64,000 nucleotides of DNA from Symbiodinium microadriaticum (GCA_001939145.1 LSRX01000007.1:1533247-1597246), one strand, 5' to 3'; numbered from the stretch's first letter, positions 30,441 to 42,533 are shown. Made by a program: numbers and translations. The notes: generated from the letters alone by a model not told the origin.

Positions 30441-33400
30441 TGTGAGGTCTGCAGAGCTGTTGCCAGGGCTTGAGTGCTGGACCTTAAGGTCTGGGCCGGA
30501 GGTGACCGTCCGCCCAGCAGCTCTTTATGCAAAGTCTACCCGGTGTAACCTGTCAGCCTGAGTCACGGGGTGACCACTGTCATGAAGATCCTGAAGAAGG
30601 TGATGGCTAATGCGCAGGGAAGGCAAGAACAAAGAGGCAGCCGAGAAGAAGCCAGCATCCCGAGAGGCGGCAACACGGGCAGTGAAAACTGCCCAAATTG
30701 GGATCCTCTCGGGAGCTGGACACCTTGCTCCGAGTGGCTATGGAGTGGGGTAGGGAGAGGTGCCGCAACTTGGTGAGTGTGCTAGGTGCTTTCACTGAGG
30801 ACGAGCCCTGGTAGAAAGCCTGCATTGGCCGGCCCCTGCTCCAACCGTGAGCCCGTGACCCCACACAGACGACGGCTCTGGCGGACTGGCGAGTTGCCGC
30901 CCGACTCGGACTTGTGCAATCGAGAGAGAAAGAGAGCACGAGCACGAGAGCGAGAGCGAGGGGGAGAAAAAGAGAGGGAGAGAGCGGAGAGAGATAGAGG
31001 GATAAGAGAGAGAGCGAAATGTACACTATCTCACTAACTATTTGACTATTTATCATAATTTAGCGATCCTAAGATTTCAACAGCGGGCTGTTGGCTGAGG
31101 GAAATTGGGATGCCGACTGGAAGCGTGGGCTTCGGGCTTGGTAGTTTCAGGTGCAGATTGCTTCGTTCTAGGCTGAGCCGAGGCCTGTGCGTGTGCAGCA
31201 AGAGGCTCTGGCACACCATCGTCAGAGCCCCGGAATGCTAGAATCGCACGGGTGCCGCGCATTCAGCCAAATAGCTGCGCCACCCAAGTTCCGGTTGCAG
31301 TTCATCACTTCGCAGACTCGGCAGTTTGTCAAAGGGTCACGAGCCGACACAACTTTGTTGGCTCGGCAGTTTTCTGTCAGTGATCAACCGCGCGAGGCAA
31401 GGGCTCGTTGACGTCCACCTGCGTCCCACCTGCAATGAATCCCTGGCTTCGCACACATTTGCAGATGAATACACGTTCCGAGCTTCAGGCTTCGATCACC
31501 AGGCCTGCAGATGCAAGGCGCTCACGCAGCATCCCGGACATTCAACGTGCCCTGCCTGAAGCAGGTCAATGACTCCAGCTTCATGCGACCAGTGTCCGGA
31601 TGCAATCGCCAGAACTGGCACATTGACATGAGAGCTTCGCAATAGGATGCAGATGGGCAGATAGCCGCAAAGCACATTGAAGCGTCGAACCGCAAGCGCT
31701 CTCTTTTTGGGGCGGTTTCTACGGCGCAGCGGAAGGCTCCTCAAAACAGGCTGTTTTGAGCCAGTCTCTGGCTCTGGCTCGGCCTGGCATCCTTTGTGCC
31801 GTTCTGGCTCGGACTCCCAATGCGCCGGCTCTCTCGTGCACCAGAAGTAAGAAAAGGAAGCTTAGAAATTAGATCTCACCCTGTGTCCCATAAGGTCTCG
31901 CCGGGAATCCCACTGACTCAGCTCAGACAAGCCATCTTGGCGCAGTTCCACGAAGCCTAGGATTTCGGGACGTGCAAGAGGTCACTCTATGGGCGAGCTA
32001 CACCAGCTTGGCCGCCCACGTCTCGCGCCTTTAGCCACTTCGAAATTTGCCCAAAATGTGCAAGGAGCCTCAGCATTCGCTCAGCCCACAACGCTCATGG
32101 CACACATTACTGCACTTTAAGTCCAGGGGCACACAATGGCCATGAAAACCAGCGACAGCACCAGGACAGTGGTGGGGCCCACCTCCGAGCTGCGAAGCAA
32201 ACGAGCACACCCCGCCACATGCTGCCACAGGCTCAGGACCTTGAGACCAGGAGTGTCATCGCTGTAGAACTTGAGAATTCCTCCACCGCCGCCCGCCTGT
32301 TTTTCACGCTTCCACGATTTCCTTCTGAAGAGCTGCTAAGCCGCTAATCACACATGAGGCAAACCCAGAACCGAGCTAGTGGCTCGGGAACACTATACCG
32401 ACTACACCGTCTCACAGCACCTTCTTGCCACTGTTGGCTCCTCCAGATGCGGCGCCGGACCTGTGCCAGAACGCGCTGCGGAATCCGTGTTCAAAGCCAT
32501 TTGGAGGTTTTGGGGCCTCGTCGTTGTGCGGCGAGCCAGAGCCGTGCGGGAACCACCAACCTAAGAAAATGCAAGAGCCAGTTTGAAGAGAACACGTGCC
32601 AAGCATTCAAGCAGCAAGTGCCTTAAGGCACAAATCTGGGTTCCGGACAGAAGCTGCAGCTTGGCCTCGACCCGTGCCAGAGGAGTCCGCCATCCTGGAA
32701 CGAAGCACACCAAGATTGATGTGGACGGATGCTGACGGCGCTTACATTGGCAATCTGATGGAACATCAAGTCACTTTTCCTTTCCGCCGTCGTCAGTTTT
32801 GCTGCTGCTTTGGTTGCTAGAATCATAGCAAAAGAGGGTTAGACGAGTTTAATTCTCATCATTCTGAGTCGTGATGGAAACGAATGCATTCCGGGATATG
32901 CGATTTTCAACAAGCCAATAACCCAGATGCACTGCAAGCACACACGGGTGACAGTCAAGTACCAGTGTTGAATCCTTCTTTCTCCGGCCGGAGGGTGCAG
33001 AATGCGCTGCATCTTAGTCTTCCCCAAATCACATGGTTGTTGTTGTTGTTGTTGTTGTTGTCGGTTGTCGCTTTCGAAATGCCGGATTAAGCTCAGGAAC
33101 CTGAACGTGCGTGCATTCTTGCAAAACCGACTGATGTGCCCCCTTCAAGCTTGAAGGGCCTCAGCAAGCCGTTTGGATGGGAGGCCTCAAATTTGGTCTT
33201 TTGCAAAGTGTCAGGCTATGGAAGCGGTAACGTGGAAGTGCCGTACGTAAGTCTACAGCCTGGAGCAAAGCTTGAATCACAGTTCTAGAAACCGAAAGCC
33301 CGGACACCCTGAAGCCGAGAAGCTTGAAGATCCGAAATGCCTTGCCTTGCACTCTGGTACCTTGTAATGGCGGAAACACTAAACCCGAAATCTGAAGCAT

Positions 33401-35248
33401 CTTTCAAACCGTCACCTGAACATTGACCTTAGAAAGTTTTGATTCGCCCTTGACCTAAAGCTTGAAATGCGACAAACAAGTACAAGTCGCACCCAGGCTC
33501 CCTCATACCAACCGCCCCTCACCACCACAGACCATTGGCTGGAAACCCGAAGCACCATAGGGCGCGATGGCTTCGCTTCAACTGTGCGGCTTCCGGAACC
33601 CGAGCAAGCCCTGTCCTGAGGATCGATTGAGAATTTCGAGCACGCGCTCAGAAAGCTTTGTCAGGGCTTGGGCAAAACTTCGGCACGATCCAGATTGCTC
33701 TTGCATGTCAAATGATTTCTGAACTGAGATCATCTGGTTCATGGAGCACCCTGCACAAGCACAAATGCACTTTCAGAGCCTCTGCCCAAGCATTCGTTGA
33801 TCCCAGGGATCCTGCGCCAGAGGCGCCCTGGAAGGAAACACCGAGACTAACCGACAGCATCAGTGAGAATCAGAACACCACTAGTCGACCTAAGACTGAG
33901 CCACTGCTGCATATCTTGCTCTGACCACTACTACTAGCGCAGACGAAATCTGCGGGGCTTGCGACTGCACAGCACCGCATCAGAACAAGTGCAGAGAGAA
34001 TCGTGATGGCCTCTCGTGAAGTCAGGGTGCAGTACAGGCCCCCGTACTGCAACACTTCTTCCAACATTGGTTTCACCTGACAGGGCTGACGTCAGGAGAA
34101 GCGGAAGCACGCATCATCCGTCCAGATCTGTTCAGATGGCCTCCTTTTCGAAGACAGCTGTGAGCTCTGTGCAGTCAACCTGCACCACTGCTGCTGGAAG
34201 TGCCTCGGGCTGGACTTGCAACGTCGGCCGACAGAGTCTACACTTAACCTTTCCTGGAAGGTGAAATCCCACTGCGATTCATCCAGATGCATGTGCTTCT
34301 GGACTATTGAGCTCTTTGTTCACAGCATCTGCTGTCGTTTGATACAAAGACATTGGCCCTGCTGCGACAATAGGTCACACGGCTTACCGGAACGGACTGG
34401 TACGTCATTTCCCGGATTTGCATGGCTGTGGTACCGTCCCCACAGCCGGCGCAACCTTCGCCTGGCGAAGGAAGTGCCCCGACTGCTCGGGCCCGGTCTG
34501 CCACGGCTCAGGCATCTGGCAGTTTCTTGGTGTGACCACCGCCCTGACCCAAAGCATCCGACTTCTTTGAAGGAACACCGCGCTGCAAGCTGAAAGAAGC
34601 TGTGAAGAGGCTCCCTTAACCGTCGATTTCGTTTCGCTCCGCACGCCTAGACTCGACGTCTGAACCGAGATGTACTCAGATGCACATGTGTATTGCTGAG
34701 GGCCCCACAGCAGAGCGCCGAGCCTCAAAGGCATATCTCTCAAGGGAGTAGTGCGCATAAACCTGGCAGATTCTTTGGTGGTGGCCAAGGGTCTGAGACG
34801 GCAAAGCTTCTGCAACGAGGCGGTGGAGCATCCACGCCCCGGCCGGTAAACCAGGAAGCGAACTGGGCGAGTGCCACGCGGTGGCGCAGGTAGCCCTGCC
34901 CCAGTGCGTTGAAGCAAAAACGAAAACTGTGAAGCTTTGCTAGCCCTTCTGCAGTTTGGGCATGCAAGCGAATCATGGCAACAGAACCTGCAAAAGTCTG
35001 ACACCTTGGCATCCGGATCATATTGAGAGTCCACGAGGTGAACAGCTGATACTGGCACTCCTGTGCATCGCCGTCGCTTCTGATTCTGGCGGAGCTTCTG
35101 TCTGCATTGCCTAAGCCGACCGGGAGCTGCGCCTTCTGCAAGCAGGAGCTCCAACAAGCAAAAGTCGAAGCGCAAGAGTCCACTCCCCAAGGAGGCATAG
35201 GAAACCTGTGCATTCCAAGGCTGCGTAGCTGCATAACCGTGACGATAC
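30441..35248. other. No confidently supported gene; simple repeats
   Basis: Contains a GA-rich tract (30920-31018) and a (GTT)9 tract (about 33033-33060). A 340-codon minus-strand frame (34405-35427) overlaps the end of the Kelch gene and competes with equally long frames, so it is not called. No recognisable domain was found. Confidence 0.4.
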
Positions 35249-35290
35249 ATGATGTTTAAACCCCCCCATCCCCCCCCTGCCCCAAATTTT

Positions 35291-37111
35291 TTACAATGCC
35301 GGCACGGCTTCCTCAGCCACTTCGCCCATTCGGGATTGAGAGGCCTGTTCCTGGGTCGGCTCGGCGAGAATGAGCATGTCCAGCTTCGGCACAGGCTGCG
35401 CCCCGCGCGAGCCCAGCTGCACTCCACCTATAACACAGCCGGCTGCCAGCGCGGCAGCCGGCACAACGCCGAACTCCGAGGCCTCGTTGAGCACGGTGGC
35501 TCTCTGCCAGACCAACGAGTTTGAGTTCAGGAGCAGCAGCCCCTCGTCTTCCGGAATGGTGCCGTTGCCATGACCGCCATACACGAGCAGGTGACGCCCA
35601 TAGCGCTGTGCTGCAAAAAGCATCCGGGGTGCTGGGAGGAAGACCGCGCGAGCATCGTTCTGCTTTTTTCTCTCTGGACCCCGCCTCCACTTCATGGTTC
35701 TTAGATTCAAAGCATATGCAATCATCTTGGCAGGCTTGCCAGCATTGAAAATCTCAACGCGGTCCTCGCAACCGCCTACCATAACAAGCTGCTCGCAGTT
35801 GTGTTCAAACGATGTGAAGGTCACCGCGGCATGCAAAGACCTCCACCCGGGGACATGCCCATCAGTCTGAACACGGGCCCACTGCTGTGTCTCCATAGTT
35901 AGAACATAAACGTAATTCGCATACGCCCGATCACCAATAAAGGTAAACTCGGGATCTCGGGTTGGTATGTCACCACCGAAGACGACCACGCGTCGTCCAG
36001 AAGCAAACGAATCGGCTGTGTGATGCCAAATAGCTTTGGGCATGTATCCACCTGCAGACAGCTTCCTCCATGTAAGCTTGCTTGTGTCGCTCAGATCCGT
36101 TTGTAACAGTAGCAGCGTTTGCAGCCCGTCACAGGGATCGTGCGTTCGATCGTTGCAGCCACCGAGAACGAGAATAGCTTGTTCGCCCGAAGGTGTCTGT
36201 ACAACGCAGCTGGAATGCCGGAGGCGCCGTTCTGGGCGGTCGGAGTCATCGGCCAGCAGTGGCTCCTTGATGGAGCTGCCCCGAAAGTCCACCACGCAAA
36301 CATGCAGGTCCTCCTCTGTGGCCCAGGGTCGCCAGCCACCAATCATGTACACCCTCGTTCCGAGTGCACAAGCTGTATGGCCACTGGCACTCAGTGTCTC
36401 GCGCTTGTGTCTCTCAAAACCCCCGCTGTGAACTATCATCATTCCACCCTCATAGGGATGTGTTTCTTTGGGCACGAGTGCCTTTCTGAAAAAATCACTC
36501 CCATGCATACATCGTTCACGAAGCTGGTGGTCATAGCAGAACCGTGGACACCCGTAAGCCGAAACGAACAAAATCTTCCAGAATCCCCTGTCTTGCTGCA
36601 CCGCGTCCGTCTGGCCATCAGCCCAAGCAGTTATGTGTAGGCTGATCAAACACTCACCAAGCATCTCGTAACACAGTGATCGCCACAGCAAATAACACTC
36701 GTCGCTCCCTACCACATAGTACCGTGTGATCTTCGAGGTTCCACTGAACGCAAGCAGTGTTGGTGCTGGCAGGAAAAGGCACACACGGAAAAAGAGATCT
36801 TCGGACAATATGTCCGTCACAACATTTCCCTGAAAGGCACAGCTAACTACTTGCAGGTTGTCTGGCTTGAGAAGCTTCCGCGTGTTGCCCAGGCACACTG
36901 CCCATCGGCCGCGATCAGCATGAAAAGATTCAAGTCGCCCTGTTTGCCCATTGAGCTCTGCAGCAGAGAGACCTTGCAAGATCACTCGCTGGCCAGGCAG
37001 CAGCCGCGAGTAGGCATCCAGCTCCAGCTGCATCCATGTGAACCCCCTGTTGAAACCGCTGTTTGGCTGTGCCGTACTGCAAGAAGGATCTAGAAATAGC
37101 TTGGTTTGCAT
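35291..37111 (-). CDS. F-box/Kelch-repeat protein, 606 aa, intronless
   Basis: One uninterrupted frame from the ATG at 37111 to 35291; an internal ATG at 37033 (MQLELDAYSRLLPGQR) is an alternative start. Residues about 35-90 are a small SH3-like fold segment (GQRVILQGLSAAELNGQTGR ... GRWAVCLGN ... LKPDNLQVV), common in algal proteins. Residues about 95-150 resemble an F-box (VVTDILSEDLFFRVCLFLPA ... LLWRSLCYEML). From about 230 onward there are five Kelch-type blades marked by VYMIGGW, ILVLGGC, VVVFGGD, LVMVGGC and LLVYGGH, each followed at a distance by a Trp (LTWRKL, QQWARV, MKWRRG, LVWQRA). F-box/Kelch proteins usually act as substrate receptors of SCF ubiquitin ligases; that role is inferred. 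Lack of introns contrasts with the neighbouring split genes and could reflect retroposition. Confidence 0.85.
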   Translation of the reverse strand: MQTKLFLDPSCSTAQPNSGFNRGFTWMQLELDAYSRLLPGQRVILQGLSAAELNGQTGRLESFHADRGRWAVCLGNTRKLLKPDNLQVVSCAFQGNVVTDILSEDLFFRVCLFLPAPTLLAFSGTSKITRYYVVGSDECYLLWRSLCYEMLGECLISLHITAWADGQTDAVQQDRGFWKILFVSAYGCPRFCYDHQLRERCMHGSDFFRKALVPKETHPYEGGMMIVHSGGFERHKRETLSASGHTACALGTRVYMIGGWRPWATEEDLHVCVVDFRGSSIKEPLLADDSDRPERRLRHSSCVVQTPSGEQAILVLGGCNDRTHDPCDGLQTLLLLQTDLSDTSKLTWRKLSAGGYMPKAIWHHTADSFASGRRVVVFGGDIPTRDPEFTFIGDRAYANYVYVLTMETQQWARVQTDGHVPGWRSLHAAVTFTSFEHNCEQLVMVGGCEDRVEIFNAGKPAKMIAYALNLRTMKWRRGPERKKQNDARAVFLPAPRMLFAAQRYGRHLLVYGGHGNGTIPEDEGLLLLNSNSLVWQRATVLNEASEFGVVPAAALAAGCVIGGVQLGSRGAQPVPKLDMLILAEPTQEQASQSRMGEVAEEAVPAL

Positions 37112-39280
37112 GGGTTTGGCTCCAAGACCGAGGTGTCAAGGTGACCGGAGCAGCTGCGCAAGACTCGATGCAAGCAGCAGCGGACACCTTGATGAATTGC
37201 CAGGTGGAGCGCCGGCAAATCAAGGAAACGGAAAAGCGCGGCGCGACCTCGGCCTGGCCAAGGCCGTTGCTGCGGAGACGATCCACGACCATCCTCCAAA
37301 TCCAACAAACAACAACAAATAGCAACAACCAGAACTCAGCCACAATGTGTGCTCTGAGTGTCCTTAAGAAGCCGTCGCGAGCAATGGGATTCATTGACCG
37401 GCTGCAGCTGCATCCTGTGGCAACCTGCATGACAACAACAAGACATCACACCATGTACGAGGTCCAGGTTTGCCCTTGCGCTGCAAAACCGCGCCTGCTC
37501 CTCCTGTACAGACTTATCCTTTATCACATGATACTGTAATCCTGAAGATTCTGAGGCAGCTCATGCCCCCCTAGACTAGCATGCACAGTTCTCAATGACA
37601 ACATTAGGACAAGCACATCAAACCTTTTGCCAGCCACAACTGACCGTTGTGTGTCGGCGTATGGGGGATGCGTCGTGGATAATGCTGGAAAAGGATTTGC
37701 CGAATTTCAACCCGCATCCCTGTGGTCAGACCCAACAAGCACATAGTTCGGGTCCAAGTATCCCTTGAAACAGAATGTCTAACTTGGAGACCTCCAGCTG
37801 TGACCTGGCAATGTCACCTTCGAATGGCTCAGGCCCTGACGCACTCTGCTAGACAGTCGTTGATGTTGTTGCAAGAACGCCTGGGAACCGCAGCTCGCCA
37901 ATTGCACTGCACCGCTGTAGTCAAAGTGTCAGCTTGGTTTGCTGAGGGCTGACCAACTTCCTCCTTGCAGCAGCTCCACCAATTCAGCTGCCTTGCACAC
38001 AATTCAAATCTGCCACATTAACTGTCGTCACCGAACGCAAAGGTACAACACAGCAATGTCCGTGCCGGTGCAGTCGTCCCCACCTCTGCAGGATCTGCCT
38101 GCTAACCGGCGAAAAGTTCAGTGCCAGGACTGCTTGCTTGCACGGCCATGCCTCTTTACCAGAAGAAGCCACTGCAAACCCATCACCAGCGATGTCGAGG
38201 AAATATTCCTTGTCCTGCTATGGAATGCAGCAGCACCCCAAGATGGTACACCATGTCAAGAAAACGTGCTGGCTGCTCGCGCTGTTGCCATAAAGCTTCG
38301 CCACACAGCACCTCAGACAATGCCACCGGCAGAGCCATCGACTACAGCCAAGCTCAGCCAGCTCCACAAGTTGCACCGCAACAGCAAAAAATACATCTGA
38401 GGTTGTGCTGTCATCAGCGATGCAATGTCATGGCATCGCTGCAAATATCCAAATAAATGCCGTAGTAATGCCGATAATCCTGATCAAGGTACGTCAACAC
38501 TGTTCGCTGGAAGAACTTAGATGGCCGAGAACTTGACACTTTTGACGACATCGTTCAGGCTACGGAACATTAACTGCTAGCATGCCTCTTGTGTTGAGTT
38601 GGAAGACCGGATGCCTTCATATCAGCTGGCAGCCGAACACACCAACTGATCACTGACCACCTGGTGGAAGTTTTGGAAATTGATCCAAGTCAGAAATCGC
38701 AGCAAATGCATATTGGTTGTGCAAAATGCGAGGTCCAAACACTTCGGGGAATGGCCTAAACCCTGAAAGCTTGAACTTTTCCAGCACCGAGATTTTCTCC
38801 CGAGCCGAGACATCGAATCCCTACAACTATGTGGCCAATCATATTTGCGAGCAGCTTGGTTCATCAAATCTTGACCCTTGTCGGCTTTAAGCCAAAGGTT
38901 TAAGTGTGCTGGGCAACGCGCATAACGATTGACAAAGCCCGATTTGAGATCGCCAAACCGTAATCGGAAAGAACAACCTATGTCATACAGTCCACCGTTA
39001 CGCGTGTGCGTGGTAAATAGAAGGAGATCATGACGAAGGCCGGCTCGAGAGCTGCCTAGTACGGAAAGTTGTTCCAAGGGCCGCCTGCCAACTGCAGAAT
39101 TGATCTTACCCCACTGCAATTCCGAAAATACAGCTCACTCGGACGGTAGGAAGTCTGAATGTCCTGCAGGCATTTGACTAACCCTCATGAAACCAAATCT
39201 GGAACGCAACCGCGTGGCAACTATTAACTGCACAGTGGCTACGTGATCCAAATGATTCCAGTATCGGCTCGAAACTTAAG
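37112..39280. other. No supported gene
   Basis: Short overlapping frames of up to 165 codons on both strands without domain signatures. No repeats of note. Confidence 0.4.
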
Positions 39281-39309
39281 CTATTCATGAAACCATTTTC
39301 GAAGTGCAG

Positions 39310-39770
39310 TGACCTTGGAGGTTGGAGTTGAACCCAGGTTGTAACCAGGGAAGGGGAGGGGGTCCAACAACCTGAATCTGAGGTTGTGGGTTGGGGTTAA
39401 CCCCAACCTTAACCTCAGATTAGGGTTGCGGTTCAACTCTAACCCCAACTCCAGGTTCCAGAGTTCGGGTTGACCACAACCTGAACCTGGAGTTAGAAGG
39501 GTTAACTCCAACCCAATTCCAGCTCTCTATTGCGCAGATGGGGTTGGAGAACCCGAACTCTAACCTCGCTCCGCGGATCGGAGTTGGGTTTAAAAACCCG
39601 AACCCCAAACCCGGTCCGCAGATTGGAGTTGGGGTTTTCGCAGGTTGGGGTTGAGAACAACTGCGGCCTACAGGTTGGGGTTGGAGTTAACCCGAACCCG
39701 TCCGCAGGTTGGAGTTGAGGCAAACCCCAAACCCAACTCCGGCCCACAGGTTGGAGTGGAGGTTAAATAT
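39310..39770. repeat. Degenerate GGTTGGGGTT / AACCCCAACC repeats
   Basis: Irregular tandem array of about 35-60-bp blocks built from GGTTGGAGTT and AACCCGAACC-type words, both complementary forms being present, so parts can fold back on each other. Reads as Asn/Pro- or Gly/Val-rich artefact frames. Confidence 0.7.
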
Positions 39771-39815
39771 ATGGGAAAAGGAGGCTATTGAAGCAAGGAG
39801 CAAAATAAGTCATAA

Positions 39816-40244
39816 ATGACTCAAAAAGCGGCATGTTTCATTGCGGTGTGGGAGTTCTCGAAGTGGTGCTTTCAAAGTGTGCTCGTCCGCCGAGAGGCAG
39901 GGACAACCGCGTCGTCCCTGAGCCCTCGCAAGGCACGCAAGTTGCAGCGCCTTCGAGATCAAACCGCACAGGCCATCCAGGCCGAGATCTCTGCACGTGA
40001 GGAGGCCGCAAGCTCGCAGTCTGTTGCTGCAGTGTCCAAACGCCGCCCCTCACAAACAATCCGCGCCGAACGTGAACAGGCAAGTGGGGCTCCAACGCGC
40101 TTCTTTGCAACACCCGAGGGGACCAAACTCCACCGCACGAAGACCTGTCCCACGTTGGCAAACTCGCACAGGTTTGTCGAGTACCAGGTGTGCCAGCAGT
40201 GCCACAGGAGTACTGCTGACCACACGAAGCACAGCACAGGGTAG
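39816..40244 (+). CDS. Possible ORF with His/Cys motif, 142 aa
   Basis: ATG-started frame with a basic, helical middle (SPRKARKLQRLRDQTAQAIQ ... EISAREEAAS) and a C-terminal block FFATPEGTKLHRTKTCPTL ... YQVCQQCHRS. The spacing H-x4-C ... C-x2-C suggests a small zinc-binding module of a kind I associate with dinoflagellate retroelement proteins. It could be a retroelement fragment or one exon of a longer gene. The start is uncertain. Confidence 0.3.
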   Translation: MTQKAACFIAVWEFSKWCFQSVLVRREAGTTASSLSPRKARKLQRLRDQTAQAIQAEISAREEAASSQSVAAVSKRRPSQTIRAEREQASGAPTRFFATPEGTKLHRTKTCPTLANSHRFVEYQVCQQCHRSTADHTKHSTG

Positions 40245-40676
40245 GAACTACTCCACCCTGACGGGTCGGACTTTTGCGTGTCTTCTGGCCCCGTTTTTTC
40301 AGCTCAGGGCACATGGTGTCGTCGCCCTGACGGGTTGGACCTGCACAGAGAAGAGTAGGTCGCAACTCCCTGGCGGGGCTGCGAAGGAGGAGTGCTGAAG
40401 TGCATGCCTCTTGATGCAGCTCACGTCGTATGTACATGCTTGTTTTCCTTTGCTTGTAGGCCCGAGTACAGGTAGGTCTTGAGCAACACTTTTAAACATG
40501 TGCATTTACAAAGTAGGTGCCATGCCTAGCGAGCAAAGACTTCATAGCTCAGATCTTTCGTTTGTGTGAAAAAGCTCCGCATTCGGTGTGCGCCATGGCA
40601 GGGTTTGAGGGGTTTGCGACAAGGGAGCTGATCACTCCACCTGTTTCAACGTCTCAGCCTGCTGGTGCATTCCAGC

Positions 40677-40753
40677 AAGGGTTATAATTAAGGTAACTCC
40701 ATTTAGGGTGCTTATAACTCTACTTAGAACCCACTTACTAAGTCCCCTGGGCC
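40677..40753. repeat. Palindromic element family P5 copy (GTTATAA...CTTACTAAGTCCC)
   Basis: Related to 57735-57855 and 62756-62806, with a terminal word GGGACTTAGTAA and its complement TTACTAAGTCCC. It marks the start of the repeat-dominated right arm. Confidence 0.5.
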
Positions 40754-40779
40754 TCCAAGTAGCATACTGGGCAAAGTAA

Positions 40780-40955
40780 ACCCTAAGCCCCTAAAGCCCA
40801 TAAAGCCCTAAAGCCCTAAACCCCTAAACCCCTAAAACCCTAAACCCCTAAACCCCCTAAACCCCTAAACCCTAAAACCCTAAAGCCCTAAACCCTAGAA
40901 CCCTAAAGCCCTAAACCCCTAAAGCCCCTAAAGCCCTAAAGCCCTAGGTCGACCT
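40780..40955. repeat. Interstitial telomeric array, CCCTAAA orientation
   Basis: Degenerate CCCTAAA/CCCCTAAA/AAAGCCCTA units on the plus strand. Confidence 0.85.
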
Positions 40956-41043
40956 AGAGCTCCCCTAGGACACTGGGCAAAGTAAGCTACAACTCACAGG
41001 ATGCCGATCAGAACTCTACAATCCCACGTGGGGGGGGGGTACT

Positions 41044-41136
41044 TGTCCACATAACTAGGGTCCCTTTTGGGGATCCTTCTTAAGTACTATATTGGGGACC
41101 CCAAAAAGGGACCCTAATTTAGAGAACGACCCACAT
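41044..41136. repeat. Palindromic element family P2 copy
   Basis: Left arm ACTAGGGTCCCTTTTGGGG and right arm CCCCAAAAAGGGACCCTAAT are inverted copies. Right-hand end reads TTTAGAGAACGACCCACAT. Other copies: 43877-43968, 44297-44376, 48647-48796 (rearranged) and 61658-61772. Confidence 0.6.
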
Positions 41137-41645
41137 CCCGAGGCGTTAAACTTCAAAGAACACAAGGAGACCCCAGCCAGAGCTCCGTTTAGGGTTTAGG
41201 GTTTTTGTCTTCTTGCGAGGGGGGCTGAGTATCCATGCACCGATGGCGCCACCCCGCTTCCAGGGATCTGTGGGTGGCGGCGCATCTTGCGCCCAGCGAC
41301 CCCAGCACGATGTCGTTAAAGAATCCATTGCAACTGGGATTTCTTCAANAAAGGTGATCACTGACTTAAATAGGTAGCCAATGGGGGAATTTTAGGCTTC
41401 TTGGCTTTACATATGTGGTCCATCTATTGAAGTTTGTGTTTGGGCCCGGGTATTGAACAAGACAGCTGATTGGCACCATTTTTCACGCTAGATGAGTACA
41501 TTTGCCTGACACGGGGTATATTCCGCATCCTGTGTCGGCTGCTGCACGCACGGTTGGTCGTGACGAGTCGTGTTTCCTCTACTAGTTTGGGGGTCCCCTA
41601 CTATAATGATTACTATAAGGGACCCCCAAACCCTATCCTACGGCT

Positions 41646-41742
41646 CATGATTAAAATCCTGCATTACCCATAATAAGGAACACACCGTAACTCCCATAGT
41701 TTAGGGTCCTTAAGGTAATGCAGGATTTATATCATCAACAGT
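41646..41742. repeat. Palindromic element family P1 copy (MITE-like)
   Basis: About 97 bp with inverted ends ATCCTGCATTACC / GGTAATGCAGGAT, ending ATATCATCAACAGT. Confidence 0.75.
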
Positions 41743-41814
41743 ATTTATTAAGGGTCCCCCCCACACCCTATCCTAATTATTAAGGCCCCTACATGAGGGT
41801 TTAAAGGCCCCTAA

Positions 41815-42170
41815 ACCCTAAACCCTAAAAACCTAAACCCTTAAACCCTAAGCCCCAAACCCCTAAACCCCAAAACCCTACAATAGGGTTTAGAGGCCCC
41901 TAAGCCCTAAACCCCAAAACCCTACATTAGGGTTTAGAGGCACCGCGGCCAGCAGCAGAAGGATCCTCTCACAGGTTGCGGATGCGCAGCCGGCCCCAGC
42001 CGGCTTGAAGCTGCGATACATGGGTGTAGGGGTTTCGGGGGTTTAGGGGTTTAGGGGTTAGGGGTTTAGGGGTTTAGGGTTTTAGGGTTCAGGGTTTAGG
42101 TTTAGGGTTTTAGGGTTCAGGGTTTTGGGGTTTAGGAGTTTAGGGTTTAGGGGTTTAGGATTTCGGCCCT
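41815..42170. repeat. Interstitial telomeric arrays, CCCTAAA then TTTAGGG
   Basis: 41815-41935 runs as CCCTAAA; 42020-42170 runs as TTTAGGG/TTTAGGGG on the same strand, with about 85 bp of unrelated sequence between. Confidence 0.85.
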
Positions 42171-42446
42171 AGCCGGACGTGAATAACCTAGCAGTGCAGA
42201 AAGTGTCCGTGCTACATTGGGGCCTAAGACACGCCGGAAAGGATCAGGGCACTTGGTAAGTAGGGTTTAGGGCTTAGGGGTCTTTAAAAAAATGGCCAGA
42301 GTTGCAGCTGCTTTACATCCCCAAGTAATGCACTTATGACCTTATTTACCCAGCCCCTTGTTCCCCAAAGTGATCCCCTACACACTAACTCATTCGCATC
42401 TTTTGAGCCCCTTGGCCCTCCCCCGCGAGCCCTAGTACCAGGTGGC

Positions 42447-42533
42447 CATGAGAATTTAAGGCCCCTTACTTAGTTCATGAGAATTTAAGGCCCCTTACTT
42501 AGTTCATGAGAATTTAAGGCCCCTTACTTAGTT
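42447..42533. repeat. 29-bp tandem repeat, three copies
   Basis: Three perfect copies beginning CATGAGAATTTAAGGCCCCT, immediately followed by a P3 palindromic element. Confidence 0.9.

Noticed and set aside
34405..35427. 340-codon minus-strand frame
   Set aside because: Overlaps the 3' end of the F-box/Kelch gene, competes with other long frames in the same stretch and shows no domain.
40050..40437. Competing minus-strand frames over the 39816-40244 ORF
   Set aside because: They are Cys/Arg-rich without pattern; the plus-strand frame has better composition and an ATG.
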